From positions 1 to 64,000 of the forward strand of contig JAFXCH010000061.1 of NCBI GenBank assembly GCA_017516485.1: 64,000 nt of DNA, in the 5' to 3' direction. How positions within the stretch are numbered: the stretch's first letter is position 1; each line of letters opens with the position of its first letter. The position numbers were made by a program, and so were the translations under genes. The notes beneath the pieces were generated by a model that saw nothing but the letters and a program-made list of their open reading frames with translations, ran no database searches and was not told where the DNA came from. This document shows positions 33,091 through 41,921 of the stretch, piece after piece. The DNA is from Clostridia bacterium (lineage in GTDB: Bacteria > Bacillota > Clostridia > Oscillospirales > Acutalibacteraceae).

Positions 33091-34327
33091 TTGCGTATTT
33101 TTCGAGTGCATTGCGGTAGTTTTCTTTCTGTAACTCCGTAGGTGTGCAGGGTCGAGAGTTGCACGGAATGTCGGGATCGGTGCCGTCGGAGAAGGGGATA
33201 GGTGTAGAGTGGTCGTTTTCGTACTTCACTCTGTCCTCTTCCTTGCGGAAATCGGGGATGTCAAATGGCTGATTGCCGTTTAAAATACTGCGGTGTGCGA
33301 GGATTGCGACTGATGCCATTGTTGTTGCAAAGTATACGTCAAACGGTGGTTTCTTGCCTGTGCGGATACACTCAAGGAATTCGCGTGTTACAAAGAAGTC
33401 TCCTCCGCCGTGGCCTGCATTCTTTGCAAGCTCGGCATCCTCAGGGCTATGCTCGGGGTCGTAGCAGTTTACTTCCTGCATACCCTCGGGTATCTGCCAG
33501 CTGTTATAGCGCAGCATTATTTTTTCGCCCATACCTCTTATATTCTCAATCTGACCGTTTACACCGCAGATTCGGTAAGAGTTGCTGTGTGCACCTAATC
33601 CGGCACAGCCTGTCACCTTGAATACGGAGCCGTCACTATTGAGCGTTGTGATAATTGCGGCGGCATCATTTACGTATCTTGCCGTAAAGCAATCGGCGGG
33701 TATTTCGTTTGCTACAGGCATCGCAGTGACTCTTACTGGTACAGAGCCTGTTGCGTACATAATCGGTGCGAGTGAATGGGTGATGTAATATGAGCGTGGC
33801 AGAAAATTCCGCCAGTGTCTTTCGTCAGGTGCGAGTGTTGCACAGGCTTCGGCATCGTACATATTGAATGGGTGGTTGTATTCGCCCTCTGCATAGAGAA
33901 TTCTGCCGAGTGTGCCGCCGTCGCATACACGCTTCATCTCTTTGTTAAACAGCATAAACGGGTAGTTTTCGGCAAGCATATAAATTGCGTTGCTTTTTTC
34001 TGCCGCTCTTACAAGCGCTACACCCTGAGCCATTGTGCCGTTTGATGTGCATTCGCTGAGCACGTGTATGCCTTTTTCAAGGCAACGTATTGCGTATGGT
34101 GCGTGCTCGGCAAAGTAATTTGTGAGCAGAACAGCATCCATAGGGTGCTCAATAAATTTATCGAAGTCAGTGTAAACAGCAGCATCTCCGATTTTTTCTT
34201 TACATTCTGCTATTTTCTTTTCGCTCTGCTCGCATACTGCAACAATCTCACCGCCGTTTACTTTTAAGCTGTCGATAAGGTTTTCGCCGCGTCCGAGTCC
34301 GAATATACCGATACGAATTTTTTCCAT
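33086..34327 (-). CDS. Gfo/Idh/MocA family oxidoreductase
   Basis: This 413-aa NAD(P)-dependent sugar or glycoside dehydrogenase has the N-terminal Rossmann motif IGIFGLGRGENL, then VLLTNYFAEHAPYA and CLEKGIHVLSECTSNGTMA. The last is the family's 'EKP'-like stretch, here without the usual EKP lysine context (SECTSNGT). The C-terminal domain includes SRPCTPTE near the end. It lies downstream of a glycosidase and hexuronate cluster, so it may oxidise or epimerise a released sugar. I start at ATG 34327, after AAAGGTGAT. A terminator hairpin directly abuts this RBS. Confidence 0.88.
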   Translation of the reverse strand: MEKIRIGIFGLGRGENLIDSLKVNGGEIVAVCEQSEKKIAECKEKIGDAAVYTDFDKFIEHPMDAVLLTNYFAEHAPYAIRCLEKGIHVLSECTSNGTMAQGVALVRAAEKSNAIYMLAENYPFMLFNKEMKRVCDGGTLGRILYAEGEYNHPFNMYDAEACATLAPDERHWRNFLPRSYYITHSLAPIMYATGSVPVRVTAMPVANEIPADCFTARYVNDAAAIITTLNSDGSVFKVTGCAGLGAHSNSYRICGVNGQIENIRGMGEKIMLRYNSWQIPEGMQEVNCYDPEHSPEDAELAKNAGHGGGDFFVTREFLECIRTGKKPPFDVYFATTMASVAILAHRSILNGNQPFDIPDFRKEEDRVKYENDHSTPIPFSDGTDPDIPCNSRPCTPTELQKENYRNALEKYAK

Positions 34328-34340
34328 ATTTATCACCTTT

Positions 34341-34383
34341 AAAAAATGCTCAATCTCCGATTGGTGAAAGCAGAGATTGAGCA
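34341..34383 (-). terminator. Terminator/attenuator directly upstream of the oxidoreductase RBS
   Basis: On the minus strand TGCTCAATCTC (34383-34373) pairs with GAGATTGAGCA (34357-34347), followed by TTTTTT and immediately by AAAGGTGAT, the RBS of the oxidoreductase. Only 17 bases separate the hairpin from the upstream gene's stop. Confidence 0.8.
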
Positions 34384-34400
34384 GAAATTAAAACTTAAAA

Positions 34401-35090
34401 TCAGTCTTTAACGTTATCAAGCCAACCAATCTTGTGCATTGCAAGAGCGCCGCCGACGGAAGCTACAATACCGATGAAGAGAAGTGTACTTGCACCTGTT
34501 TCGCCCATACCGGGGATGAGAAGTGTAACTACCATAATAATAATCGGGAAGAAGGAAATTCTCCAGTGCTTGATGAAGTAGCCTGCGCCGAGTGCACCGA
34601 AGAGTGCGGGAAGCACCATCTTGAATGCGGGCTGAAGCAGGGGACTCTTTGTAAAGCTGTCAAGGAAAGGAGCAAAGGCAATAACGCCGATTGCGAGAAT
34701 TACTGTTGTAACAATTGAAGAAGCTGCGATAGCAATTGTAGAAATAACTTCGCCTTCTTCGGAGTTAGCCTTTACCTTTGCACCCTCCATTGCGTTGATA
34801 GCGCAGGGGAGCTTGAGGTTTGCAATATTACCTGTAACGAATGAAAGGTAAGTACCGCCTGCACCGAGCATGGGAGTGTAAACTATAACCTCGACAACGG
34901 CAACTGTCCAATATGTCGGGATGAGCTTGAGAAGACCTTTCCAGATTAAGTTAAGGTCAGGGAAAACATTGAGATAAAGGCAGATTGCTATGGGGAACAT
35001 AAGCAGAGCACAGAGTGCTGTTACGGAAGAAATTCTGCCCCATGAATGGACGCTGTCAATATAAGATTTCTGCTTTTTATTTTTAGCCAT
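34401..35090 (-). CDS. Integral membrane protein, partner of DUF5058 protein
   Basis: This 229-aa protein has about six hydrophobic segments, for example VTALCALLMFPIAICLYL, STIAIAASSIVTTVILAIG and GETGASTLLFIGIVASVGGA. The loop LGAGGTYLSFVTGNIANLKL is Gly/Asn-rich and could line a substrate path. The RBS GGAGGGG is made from the last codons of the DUF5058 gene, so the two are coupled. The pair looks like a two-component secondary transporter. Substrate unknown; the neighbouring glycosidases are a hint only. Confidence 0.7.
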   Translation of the reverse strand: MAKNKKQKSYIDSVHSWGRISSVTALCALLMFPIAICLYLNVFPDLNLIWKGLLKLIPTYWTVAVVEVIVYTPMLGAGGTYLSFVTGNIANLKLPCAINAMEGAKVKANSEEGEVISTIAIAASSIVTTVILAIGVIAFAPFLDSFTKSPLLQPAFKMVLPALFGALGAGYFIKHWRISFFPIIIMVVTLLIPGMGETGASTLLFIGIVASVGGALAMHKIGWLDNVKD

Positions 35091-35093
35091 TTC

Positions 35094-35936
35094 TTAACCC
35101 CTCCATTCAAGTGTTGCAATGTCTGCAGGCAGAACATTGTAAAGTACGATTGCGGCTACCATTGCAACAATCATACCTATAGGCATAACGAAAGGCTCGA
35201 GCCATGTGAGCTTGAGCTTCTTGACAAGAATCTCAAGAAGAATTGAAACAACAATTGCAACGATAAGAGTACAGACAGAAAGCACACCTGCACCGTCAAG
35301 CTCTTTAGGCTCTTTTGTGCTGCCCTGACCTGCGATTGCTACGGCGATGAAAGCGCCGATAAGACCGATAAAGATTGCAGGTGTTGCAAACTTGTTGATA
35401 AACTCACCGATTGTTCTCTTGGGTTTGGTTTCGGAAACTTCATCTTCATCTTCGTTTACTTTTTCTTTATTGCTTGCTGCCATAAACTTCTTGTGAAGGG
35501 GCTTTGCAAGGAAAGGAAGAATAACGAGAGAGAAACAGATACCGAGAGTCATAACCCAGGCAATACCTGCATAAACCGTCGGGTCTGTAACTGCGTTAGC
35601 GATACCGCCCTTATGGCCGAAAGCTTCCATAGCAGCTTCAGCAGCTGTTGTTTCGTACATCAGGTTACCGATAACGGAAAGACGTACCCACGGAATAACG
35701 AGACCGAGAGCGGGAGCAAGAGCAATAACCGTAGCGAGTACGGAAAGTGCTGACGGAATTGTGAAAAGTGCACTTGATGTGACTGCGTTACGCAGTTTTG
35801 ATTTGTCGAGACCCAGCTTCTTACCTTGCTTCCATGCTTTTACAAGGAAGAAGATTGACTGAATCAGAACAAAGAGGATAACAGCACCGGCTATGAGGTA
35901 TAAGCCGAGACTGCCGTTGTCGAATGTTGTGGACAT
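35094..35936 (-). CDS. DUF5058-like integral membrane protein
   Basis: This 280-aa protein with about seven hydrophobic segments opens with GSLGLYLIAGAVILFVLIQS and continues with FFLVKAWKQGKKLG, features I associate with DUF5058. A cytosolic, acidic and basic loop at about 150-175 (NKEKVNEDEDEVSETKPKRT) divides the membrane part. Function is unknown. With the downstream gene it probably forms a membrane complex. A promoter-like sequence lies upstream and a terminator follows the second gene. Confidence 0.75.
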   Translation of the reverse strand: MSTTFDNGSLGLYLIAGAVILFVLIQSIFFLVKAWKQGKKLGLDKSKLRNAVTSSALFTIPSALSVLATVIALAPALGLVIPWVRLSVIGNLMYETTAAEAAMEAFGHKGGIANAVTDPTVYAGIAWVMTLGICFSLVILPFLAKPLHKKFMAASNKEKVNEDEDEVSETKPKRTIGEFINKFATPAIFIGLIGAFIAVAIAGQGSTKEPKELDGAGVLSVCTLIVAIVVSILLEILVKKLKLTWLEPFVMPIGMIVAMVAAIVLYNVLPADIATLEWRG

Positions 35937-35975
35937 TCAGTTTCACCAACCTTATTTTTTAAAATTCAATTAATT

Positions 35976-36004
35976 ATAATATATTAAAAAACTTTATATG
36001 TCAA
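35976..36004 (-). promoter_or_regulatory. Promoter of the DUF5058 pair
   Basis: TTGACA (36004-35999), spacer 17, TATTAT (35981-35976) on the minus strand. The -35 lies just after the GH16 stop codon. Confidence 0.6.
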
Positions 36005-36009
36005 GGATA

Positions 36010-36948
36010 TTACTTGACGAATTCTTTATACTGGTAGCATCTTACATAGTCGATAACAAATTCTGCAGGCCAGTTTTCTTCGGGAGTCTTGTCGATTTCG
36101 CCCGTACCGTGTCTGTCAGACCACTGTACACCGTTTTTACCTGCAAATTCACAGGAGAGGATAAGGTATTCGGGGTTCTGCGAAACACCGCCGGTGGATA
36201 GTCTGCCTGTTTCAATGCCGTTTACATAGAATATGTACTCTGTCGGGCTCCACTCGAGGCCGTAGGTGTTGAATTCATTATAGGGGTCCCCATCAACATA
36301 AACCTTGCCTATGGAGTCACCCTTCTTGTCTGCACCGTAGCCGTCGTAAACAATACCGCTGATTACTGCATCGTTGCCCCACCAGTAGTCTTTGTAGTAC
36401 ATTGACTCGAATATATCAACCTCTGTGCCGTCCTGACCTGTGCCGTCAACATCTTCAACATTGTGGTTCATCATCCAGAATGCGCTCCACATACCTGTAG
36501 CGGCAGGCAGTTTGCAACGGACTTCAAAATAGCCGTAGCACTGCTCGTAAAGGTCTGCTGTGCGAAGGCAGGCAGTATACCAGCCGGGCTTGTACTCTTT
36601 GAAATTTATTTCGTCTTTCCAGTCTTCGTAATATCTGTTTTCAAGCGGCTCTTCAAGATATTCAGCGCGGATAATGAGGTTGCCGTCTTTTACGCTTGCC
36701 ATATCCTCGTGCCAGTAGCCGCCCTTACGCTCTGTTTCCCACCAGGGGAAATTCCACTTTGTGCGGTCGATTTCAGTGCCGTCAAATTCGTCTGCCCATA
36801 CGGGCTCGTCGGTGAATTTGCTCATATCGATTGTTTTGGTTTTGTCAGGAATTCTGCCCATATCAAGTGTGCCGAGAAAAGAAGGATTGATTGCCATTAT
36901 GATTGCGATGAGGATTTCTACAAATTTCTTTAAAACAAGTCTGAGCAT
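36010..36948 (-). CDS. GH16 family glycoside hydrolase (first of three)
   Basis: This 312-aa beta-glucanase-like enzyme has an N-terminal hydrophobic stretch (about 4-28) without a clear cleavage site, so it may stay anchored. The GH16 catalytic motif is intact: Glu176, Asp178, Glu181 in DGTEVDIFES, with Glu176 as nucleophile and Glu181 as acid/base. WSAFWMMN and the late NTYGLEWSPTEYIFYVNG are family landmarks. GH16 members cut laminarin, lichenan, agarose or related beta-glycans. The start ATG 36948 has GGAGG overlapping the end of the GH78 gene, so the two enzymes are coupled. Confidence 0.92.
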   Translation of the reverse strand: MLRLVLKKFVEILIAIIMAINPSFLGTLDMGRIPDKTKTIDMSKFTDEPVWADEFDGTEIDRTKWNFPWWETERKGGYWHEDMASVKDGNLIIRAEYLEEPLENRYYEDWKDEINFKEYKPGWYTACLRTADLYEQCYGYFEVRCKLPAATGMWSAFWMMNHNVEDVDGTGQDGTEVDIFESMYYKDYWWGNDAVISGIVYDGYGADKKGDSIGKVYVDGDPYNEFNTYGLEWSPTEYIFYVNGIETGRLSTGGVSQNPEYLILSCEFAGKNGVQWSDRHGTGEIDKTPEENWPAEFVIDYVRCYQYKEFVK

Positions 36949-36952
36949 TTTG

Positions 36953-39049
36953 TTACCTCCTGAATGTATGTGTACCGGCTTCAATGTCGTATGAATTGCC
37001 GCCGATAATTACCGTTGCGTTTTTGGGTACCGTTACTGTAAGCTCTTGTTTATTCCAACGCACACTTATATCTCTGTGTGTTGCTTTTGCCCAGTCGAGT
37101 GCAGGCAGAAAATTCGGGTTTATAACGATGCCGTTTTCGTCAATGCGGATACCTGCAATATGGCGATAAAACCAGTGATCAACCTCGCTGTACATATGGT
37201 GATTGAGAGAGTTTTTCATCTCCCAGTCTTCACACAGTGTTGTCATACCGCTGTTTATCCAGTATGCGTAGCTCGGATACGTTGGTTCGGTTACCATTTT
37301 GTAAAGTACGTCGCAGTAGCCGTTGTCGTCAAGGGCAGAGAATATGTACTTTGCGCCGAGTATGCCGCAGTCAATATGCCGGCCGTTGTCTTCTATAAGC
37401 TTTGCAAGTTGAACGGATTTTTTAGGAATTTCCTCAGGCTCGTACATTTTGAAATAAATTCCGCAGGCAAGGCAGGTCTGCTTTTTTTCAAGCTCTTCGT
37501 CGCCGAGAAATTTTTTTCGCCACGCAAGTCTGATTCTTTCGGAAAGCTCTTTGTACGGTGTCGGGTCTTCTCCCATTATTACCGCACATTTCGACATTGT
37601 TTTTGCAAGGTCAAAGTAGTCCGCCGTGCTTGTGACGTAGTTCGGGCAACGCTGAGTATACTCAGGTGCGCACCAGTCGGTAAGACCGATATAGAGTATG
37701 CCCTCATCCTGCACAGTGTTGAGATATGAGATATATAGTTTCATATTCTCCCACATCTGTTTTATTGCACTGTCATCGCCCGTAAGCTGATAAATCTGCC
37801 AGGGGATGTTGATAATTGCACCGTCCCAAGCAGGACCTATATACCAGTCGTACCAGCTTGCTGTGGGGATTATTGCAGGTAATGAGCCGTCGGGTCGCTG
37901 TGCATCTTTGAAATCATTGAGCCACTTTTTGTAAGCCTTGACCATGTCAAAGTTGTGAAGTGCCTGCTGACACGAAAGCTGTGCGTCACCCGTCCAGCCG
38001 TTCTGCTCACGGTGCGGACAGTCGGTAGGTAAGCCCATATAGTTCGTAAGAGTTGCAAGCCTTGTTGCAGCGTGAATTTTGTTGAGCATCCCGTCTGAAC
38101 ACTCAAAAGAGCCGATGCTCTGTAAATCCGTGTGTACAACACATCCCTCAACCTCAAAATCTTCGGGTGCGTTTACAGCTTTTATGTAGCGGAAACCGTG
38201 ATACACAAACTTCGGTTCCCATTCCTCGGTGCCTTCGCCTTTGAGAATGTATTTGTCGGTGTGGAATTGCTGATGTGTGAAAGAGTTGATGTTTTCGTTG
38301 TCGATATCGCTGCCGTCTTTTTTCAGCTGTTCTGCATAAACAAGCTGAATTTCGGTGTCTTTTTCGCCGCTTGTTTTAATCTTTACCCAGCCTGAAATAT
38401 TTTCGCCGAAATCGTATATTCCGTTGCCGAGATATTTGCTCTTTAATGTGCGGATTTTTCTTATCGGCACCCAGTCTGCAGGCTCGATTATACCGCCGGG
38501 ACCTGCGCAGACATTAGCGTTTATCCAAACGCTGTCATCAAAGCACGGCAGATTCCAACCGGGGATTTCAAGCCTTGCATCGTAGGTTTCACCCTCGCGG
38601 ATATGGTTGTATGTAACGGGGCCGTTTTCGGTTTTCCAGCTGCTGTCGGATATAACACAGTCGCTTGTGCCGTCGGTGTATTCGATGTCGAGCTGCATTA
38701 TCATTTTTATGTTGTTTCGCCACGTTGCCGCCTGATAGTGCCAGGTTTTTCCCACGTCGTTATACCAGCCGTTGCCTGCAAAAACACCGATTACGTTTTC
38801 ACCTTCGGTGATGAAATCGGTCACATCGTAGGTGAGGTATAGTGTGCGAGAATCAAACTTTGTAAACGGAGTAGAAAGCACCTCGTCAGTTATGATTTTA
38901 CCGTTTATTGTATATTCACCGTAGCCAAGTGCAACGGTGTTCATAACAGCCTTTTTGACCGCTTTTTCAATGTTGATGCTCTTGCGGAAAAGCCTGCTGC
39001 CGTCATCGCGCTTTGTGCCTTTGGATATCCACTTTGCTTTTTCAAACAT
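36953..39049 (-). CDS. GH78 alpha-L-rhamnosidase
   Basis: This 698-aa enzyme lacks a signal peptide and should act in the cytosol, removing alpha-L-rhamnose from short glycosides. The N-terminal beta domains include TLYLTYDVTDFITEGENVIG and AGNGWYNDVG. The (alpha/alpha)6 barrel carries the acidic motif GLPTDCPHREQNGWTGDAQ, where GH78 enzymes hold the general acid, and a later SWYDWYIGPAWDGAIINIPW. ATG 39049 follows AAGGAG. Coupled to GH16 downstream. Rhamnose next to uronic acid metabolism suggests plant or algal rhamno-uronan fragments. Confidence 0.92.
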   Translation of the reverse strand: MFEKAKWISKGTKRDDGSRLFRKSINIEKAVKKAVMNTVALGYGEYTINGKIITDEVLSTPFTKFDSRTLYLTYDVTDFITEGENVIGVFAGNGWYNDVGKTWHYQAATWRNNIKMIMQLDIEYTDGTSDCVISDSSWKTENGPVTYNHIREGETYDARLEIPGWNLPCFDDSVWINANVCAGPGGIIEPADWVPIRKIRTLKSKYLGNGIYDFGENISGWVKIKTSGEKDTEIQLVYAEQLKKDGSDIDNENINSFTHQQFHTDKYILKGEGTEEWEPKFVYHGFRYIKAVNAPEDFEVEGCVVHTDLQSIGSFECSDGMLNKIHAATRLATLTNYMGLPTDCPHREQNGWTGDAQLSCQQALHNFDMVKAYKKWLNDFKDAQRPDGSLPAIIPTASWYDWYIGPAWDGAIINIPWQIYQLTGDDSAIKQMWENMKLYISYLNTVQDEGILYIGLTDWCAPEYTQRCPNYVTSTADYFDLAKTMSKCAVIMGEDPTPYKELSERIRLAWRKKFLGDEELEKKQTCLACGIYFKMYEPEEIPKKSVQLAKLIEDNGRHIDCGILGAKYIFSALDDNGYCDVLYKMVTEPTYPSYAYWINSGMTTLCEDWEMKNSLNHHMYSEVDHWFYRHIAGIRIDENGIVINPNFLPALDWAKATHRDISVRWNKQELTVTVPKNATVIIGGNSYDIEAGTHTFRR

Positions 39050-39074
39050 AGGGCAAATCTCCTTCGAATAAAAT

Positions 39075-39260
39075 GAATTGATTTATCAATTCAAATCATG
39101 TTGCTTACAGCAACAAATCATGGCTGCAAGCCAAATCATGCTCAAGCAAATCATTTATTAATTTATTTAATGATTTGTCTTACGGCATTATTTGTTTTTT
39201 TCAAAACATGATTTGCAAAAGTTTTGCATGATTTGCGCTTTTACAAAAACGCATTTATAT
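39075..39260. repeat. AAATCAT micro-hairpin array
   Basis: AAATCAT recurs four times on the left (39093, 39115, 39133, 39147) and its reverse complement ATGATTT three times on the right (about 39170, 39208, 39228). Each gap is a different self-complementary unit: GAATTGAT-TT-ATCAATTC, GTTGCT-TAC-AGCAAC, GGCT-GCA-AGCC, GCT-CA-AGC, GCAAAA-G-TTTTGC and an imperfect TGCG/CGCA hairpin. The two halves meet at AAATCATT/AATGATTT. No ORF. It fills the gap between kdgK and GH78. Confidence 0.75.
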
Positions 39261-39302
39261 AATCACAGTTTATCAATGATAATTATAAAAAGCAACATAA
39301 AT

Positions 39303-39338
39303 ATAAAAAACGGCGTAACGAAAATTACACCGTTTTTT
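39303..39338 (-). terminator. Terminator of the hexuronate operon
   Basis: On the minus strand AACGGTGTAA pairs with TTACGCCGTT (one G-T) and is followed by TTTTAT, just after kdgK. Confidence 0.75.
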
Positions 39339-39354
39339 TGTGAAATATGAAAAT

Positions 39355-40383
39355 TTATCTCTGTACTCTGCCTGATGCGTTGCCGCCCGCAAGCTTTTCG
39401 ACTTCGTCAACCGTTACGAAGTTATAGTCGCCCTCGATTGAGTGCTTGAGTGCGGATGCCGCAACAGCAAATTCAACAGCAGCCTGAGTATCCTTACCGC
39501 TGAGAAGTGCGTAGATAAGACCGCCGCCAAAGCTGTCACCGCCGCCTACACGGTCGATAATGTGCAGGTGATATACCTTTGAGAAGCAGTATTCGTCACT
39601 TGCAACATCGTAGAGCATAGCACTCCAGTCGTTGTCAAATGCGCTCTTGCTCTCGCGCAGTGTGATTGCAACCTTCTCGAAGCCGAATTTGTCGGCAAGC
39701 TGACGTGCAACTGATTTGTAGCCCTCTTTATTGAGCTCACCTGCAGTGATGTCGGTGTTTTCAGCTTCAATGCCGAAAACATCCTTTGCATCCTCTTCGT
39801 TGGAAATGCATACGTCAACGTATTTGCAAAGCTCGGTCATAGCTGCTCTTGCCTCGTCACGTGTCCAGAGCTTGCCTCTGTAGTTGAGGTCACAGCTTAC
39901 CTTGACTCCGTGTACCTTTGCTGCAATACAAGCCTGCTTGCAGATTTCTACAAGGTCGCCGCCGAGTGCGGGAGTGATACCTGTGAAGTGAAACCACTCT
40001 GCACCGTCGAAGATTTTATCCCAATCAAAATCCTCTGCCTTTGCTTCTGCTATAGCGGAGTGAGCTCTGTCGTAAATACATACACTGCCACGCTGTGAAG
40101 CACCTTTTTCGAGGAAGTAGATGCCTACTCTGTCGCCGCCTCTTGTAATGTCGCAGGTGTTGACACCGTATTTGCGAAGCGAGTTTACAGCCATCTGACC
40201 GATTGCGTGCTTGGGCAGCTTTGTTACATAGTGTGCATCAAAGCCGTAGTTTGCAAGTGAAACAGCAACGTTTGCCTCACCGCCGCCGAAGGTAGCTTCA
40301 AATGAATCTGCCTGCACAAAGCGGAGATAATCGTATGGCTGAAGACGGAGCATAAGCTCGCCGAAGGTTACAACCTTTTTCAT
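39355..40383 (-). CDS. kdgK: 2-keto-3-deoxygluconate kinase (PfkB family)
   Basis: KdgK phosphorylates 2-keto-3-deoxygluconate (KDG) to KDPG with ATP. The 342-aa protein has the ribokinase/PfkB signatures: TFGGGEANVAVSLANYG near residue 35 and DRVGGGDSFGGGLIYAL, with the catalytic base Asp in GGGDSF. Family members usually read GAGD. SCDLNYRGKLW is typical of KDG kinases. The start ATG 40383 forms an ATGA overlap with the aldolase stop and has AAGGAGG upstream. It is the last gene of the operon and a terminator follows. Confidence 0.92.
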   Translation of the reverse strand: MKKVVTFGELMLRLQPYDYLRFVQADSFEATFGGGEANVAVSLANYGFDAHYVTKLPKHAIGQMAVNSLRKYGVNTCDITRGGDRVGIYFLEKGASQRGSVCIYDRAHSAIAEAKAEDFDWDKIFDGAEWFHFTGITPALGGDLVEICKQACIAAKVHGVKVSCDLNYRGKLWTRDEARAAMTELCKYVDVCISNEEDAKDVFGIEAENTDITAGELNKEGYKSVARQLADKFGFEKVAITLRESKSAFDNDWSAMLYDVASDEYCFSKVYHLHIIDRVGGGDSFGGGLIYALLSGKDTQAAVEFAVAASALKHSIEGDYNFVTVDEVEKLAGGNASGRVQR

Positions 40384-41024
40384 TTTGCACGTGCCTCCTT
40401 GACAATCTGTACGGATTTTTCGCAAAGCTCGGTAATTTCGTCCCACTTGCCGTTGTCAATAAGGTCTGCGGTTACCATATATGAGCCGCCGCAGGCAGCG
40501 ATAACAGGGCAGGAAACGTATTCGCCGAGATTTTTAAGGGAAATGCCGCCTGTGGGCATAACCTTGAACATCGGGAAGGGTGCACTCATAGCCTTGATTT
40601 TTGCAAGACCGCCGCTCTGCTCTGCAGGGAAGAACTTGAGCACTTCAAGGCCGAGCTTGTATGCTGCGTGATAATCGGTCGGTGTGGTACAGCCTGCGTA
40701 AATCTCAATGCCTTTTTCCTGACAGTATTTTACGATTTCGATATCAAGACCGGGTGTTACAATAAACTTTGCACCTGCCTCGATTGCCTCGTCAACCTGA
40801 GCGGTTGTGAGTACTGTGCCTGCACCGACAAGCATATCAGGCTGAGCCTCACTCATAAGCTTTATTGCCTTTGCCGCACCTGCCGCACGGAATGTGACCT
40901 CTGCAACGGGCACGCTACCCTTGCAAAGAGCCGCAGCAAGCGGTGCCGCATCTCTTTCGGGGTTGTTGAGTTTAATTACGGGCACAACGCCGATTGATGA
41001 AATTTTTTCAGAAATTGCATTCAT
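40380..41024 (-). CDS. eda: KDPG/KHG aldolase
   Basis: This 214-aa class-I aldolase splits 2-keto-3-deoxy-6-phosphogluconate into pyruvate and glyceraldehyde-3-phosphate. The Schiff-base lysine is in LKFFPAE, the conserved glutamate in VAEVTFR, and the loops GAGTVLT, GCTTPTDYHAA and VMPTGGIS are canonical. ATG 41024 follows AAGGAG. With KdgK it completes the lower hexuronate branch. Confidence 0.95.
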   Translation of the reverse strand: MNAISEKISSIGVVPVIKLNNPERDAAPLAAALCKGSVPVAEVTFRAAGAAKAIKLMSEAQPDMLVGAGTVLTTAQVDEAIEAGAKFIVTPGLDIEIVKYCQEKGIEIYAGCTTPTDYHAAYKLGLEVLKFFPAEQSGGLAKIKAMSAPFPMFKVMPTGGISLKNLGEYVSCPVIAACGGSYMVTADLIDNGKWDEITELCEKSVQIVKEARAK

Positions 41025-41052
41025 TTTAATTACTCCTTATCTGTAAGCTGAC

Positions 41053-41904
41053 TTAAACACCTGAGTAAGCTGAGAAGCCGCCGTCTACGGGAATTACGAC
41101 ACCGGTGATGAAGCTTGCGGCATCGTTGTTCAGAAGGAAAAGAAGGCTGCCGTCGAGCTCTTCACTCTTGCCGAATCTGCCCATAGGTGTTGCGGCAAGG
41201 ATCTTGCCTGTACGTGCTGTGGGTGAGCCGTCAGGATTCCAGAGAAGAGCGGCATTCTGTTTTGTTGAGAAGAAGCCGGGAGCGATAGCGTTTACTCTGA
41301 TACCGACTCTGCTGAAGTGTACTGCAAGCCACTGTGTGAAATTTGAAATTGCTGCCTTTGCACCTGAGTAAGCAGGAATTTTTGTAAGAGGTGTGTAAGC
41401 ATTCATACTGCTGATGTTTATTATGTTACAGCCCTCTCTGCCTACCATCTGGCGTGCAAATGCCTGTGTGGGTATAAGTGTGCCCAGGAAGTTGAGGTTA
41501 AATACAAAGCCTACGCCTGCACTGTCAAGGTCAAAGAAGCTCTTGGTGTCGGTATCAATGTCGCCGAGCTCAAAATATTCCTTGTCTGTTGTAGCCTTGG
41601 GGTTGTTGCCGCCTGCACCGTTTATAAGTATATCGCACTTGCCGATTTCTTTCTCAATAAGGTCAGCAACCTCGTAGCATATATCTTTGTTTAGTACATC
41701 GCATTTATATGCTTTGGCTTCACCGCCTTCAGCACGGATTTCGGCTGCCACTTCTTCAGCGGCAACATCATTGAGGTCGAGCAAAGCAACCTTTGCGCCT
41801 GCACGTGCAAGCGTTTTTGAAAAAGCACTGCAAAGCACGCCGCCTGCACCTGTAACTACGGCAACTTTGCCTGTAAGGTCTGTATTGAGTACATTCTTTT
41901 GCAT
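41053..41904 (-). CDS. uxuB: SDR-family D-mannonate oxidoreductase (fructuronate reductase)
   Basis: This 283-aa short-chain dehydrogenase interconverts D-fructuronate and D-mannonate with NAD(P)H. The nucleotide motif is VTGAGGVLCSAF, the active site is Ser in NISSMNAY with YSGAKAA (Tyr-x3-Lys), and LINGAGGNNPKAT is a hallmark of the Bacillus YjmF-like SDR form, unrelated to Escherichia coli UxuB. The final VIPVDGGFSAYSGV is typical. It lies between uxuA and the aldolase gene, with AGGAAT-type RBS (GGAGG) before ATG 41904. Confidence 0.88.
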   Translation of the reverse strand: MQKNVLNTDLTGKVAVVTGAGGVLCSAFSKTLARAGAKVALLDLNDVAAEEVAAEIRAEGGEAKAYKCDVLNKDICYEVADLIEKEIGKCDILINGAGGNNPKATTDKEYFELGDIDTDTKSFFDLDSAGVGFVFNLNFLGTLIPTQAFARQMVGREGCNIINISSMNAYTPLTKIPAYSGAKAAISNFTQWLAVHFSRVGIRVNAIAPGFFSTKQNAALLWNPDGSPTARTGKILAATPMGRFGKSEELDGSLLFLLNNDAASFITGVVIPVDGGFSAYSGV

Positions 41905-41921
41905 TTTATTATTCCTCCGTT

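Noticed and set aside
39075-39260. Possible CRISPR array from the repeated AAATCAT word
   Set aside because: The repeat is only 7-8 bases, the gaps vary from about 8 to 30 bases and are themselves palindromic, the word inverts halfway and no cas genes are near.
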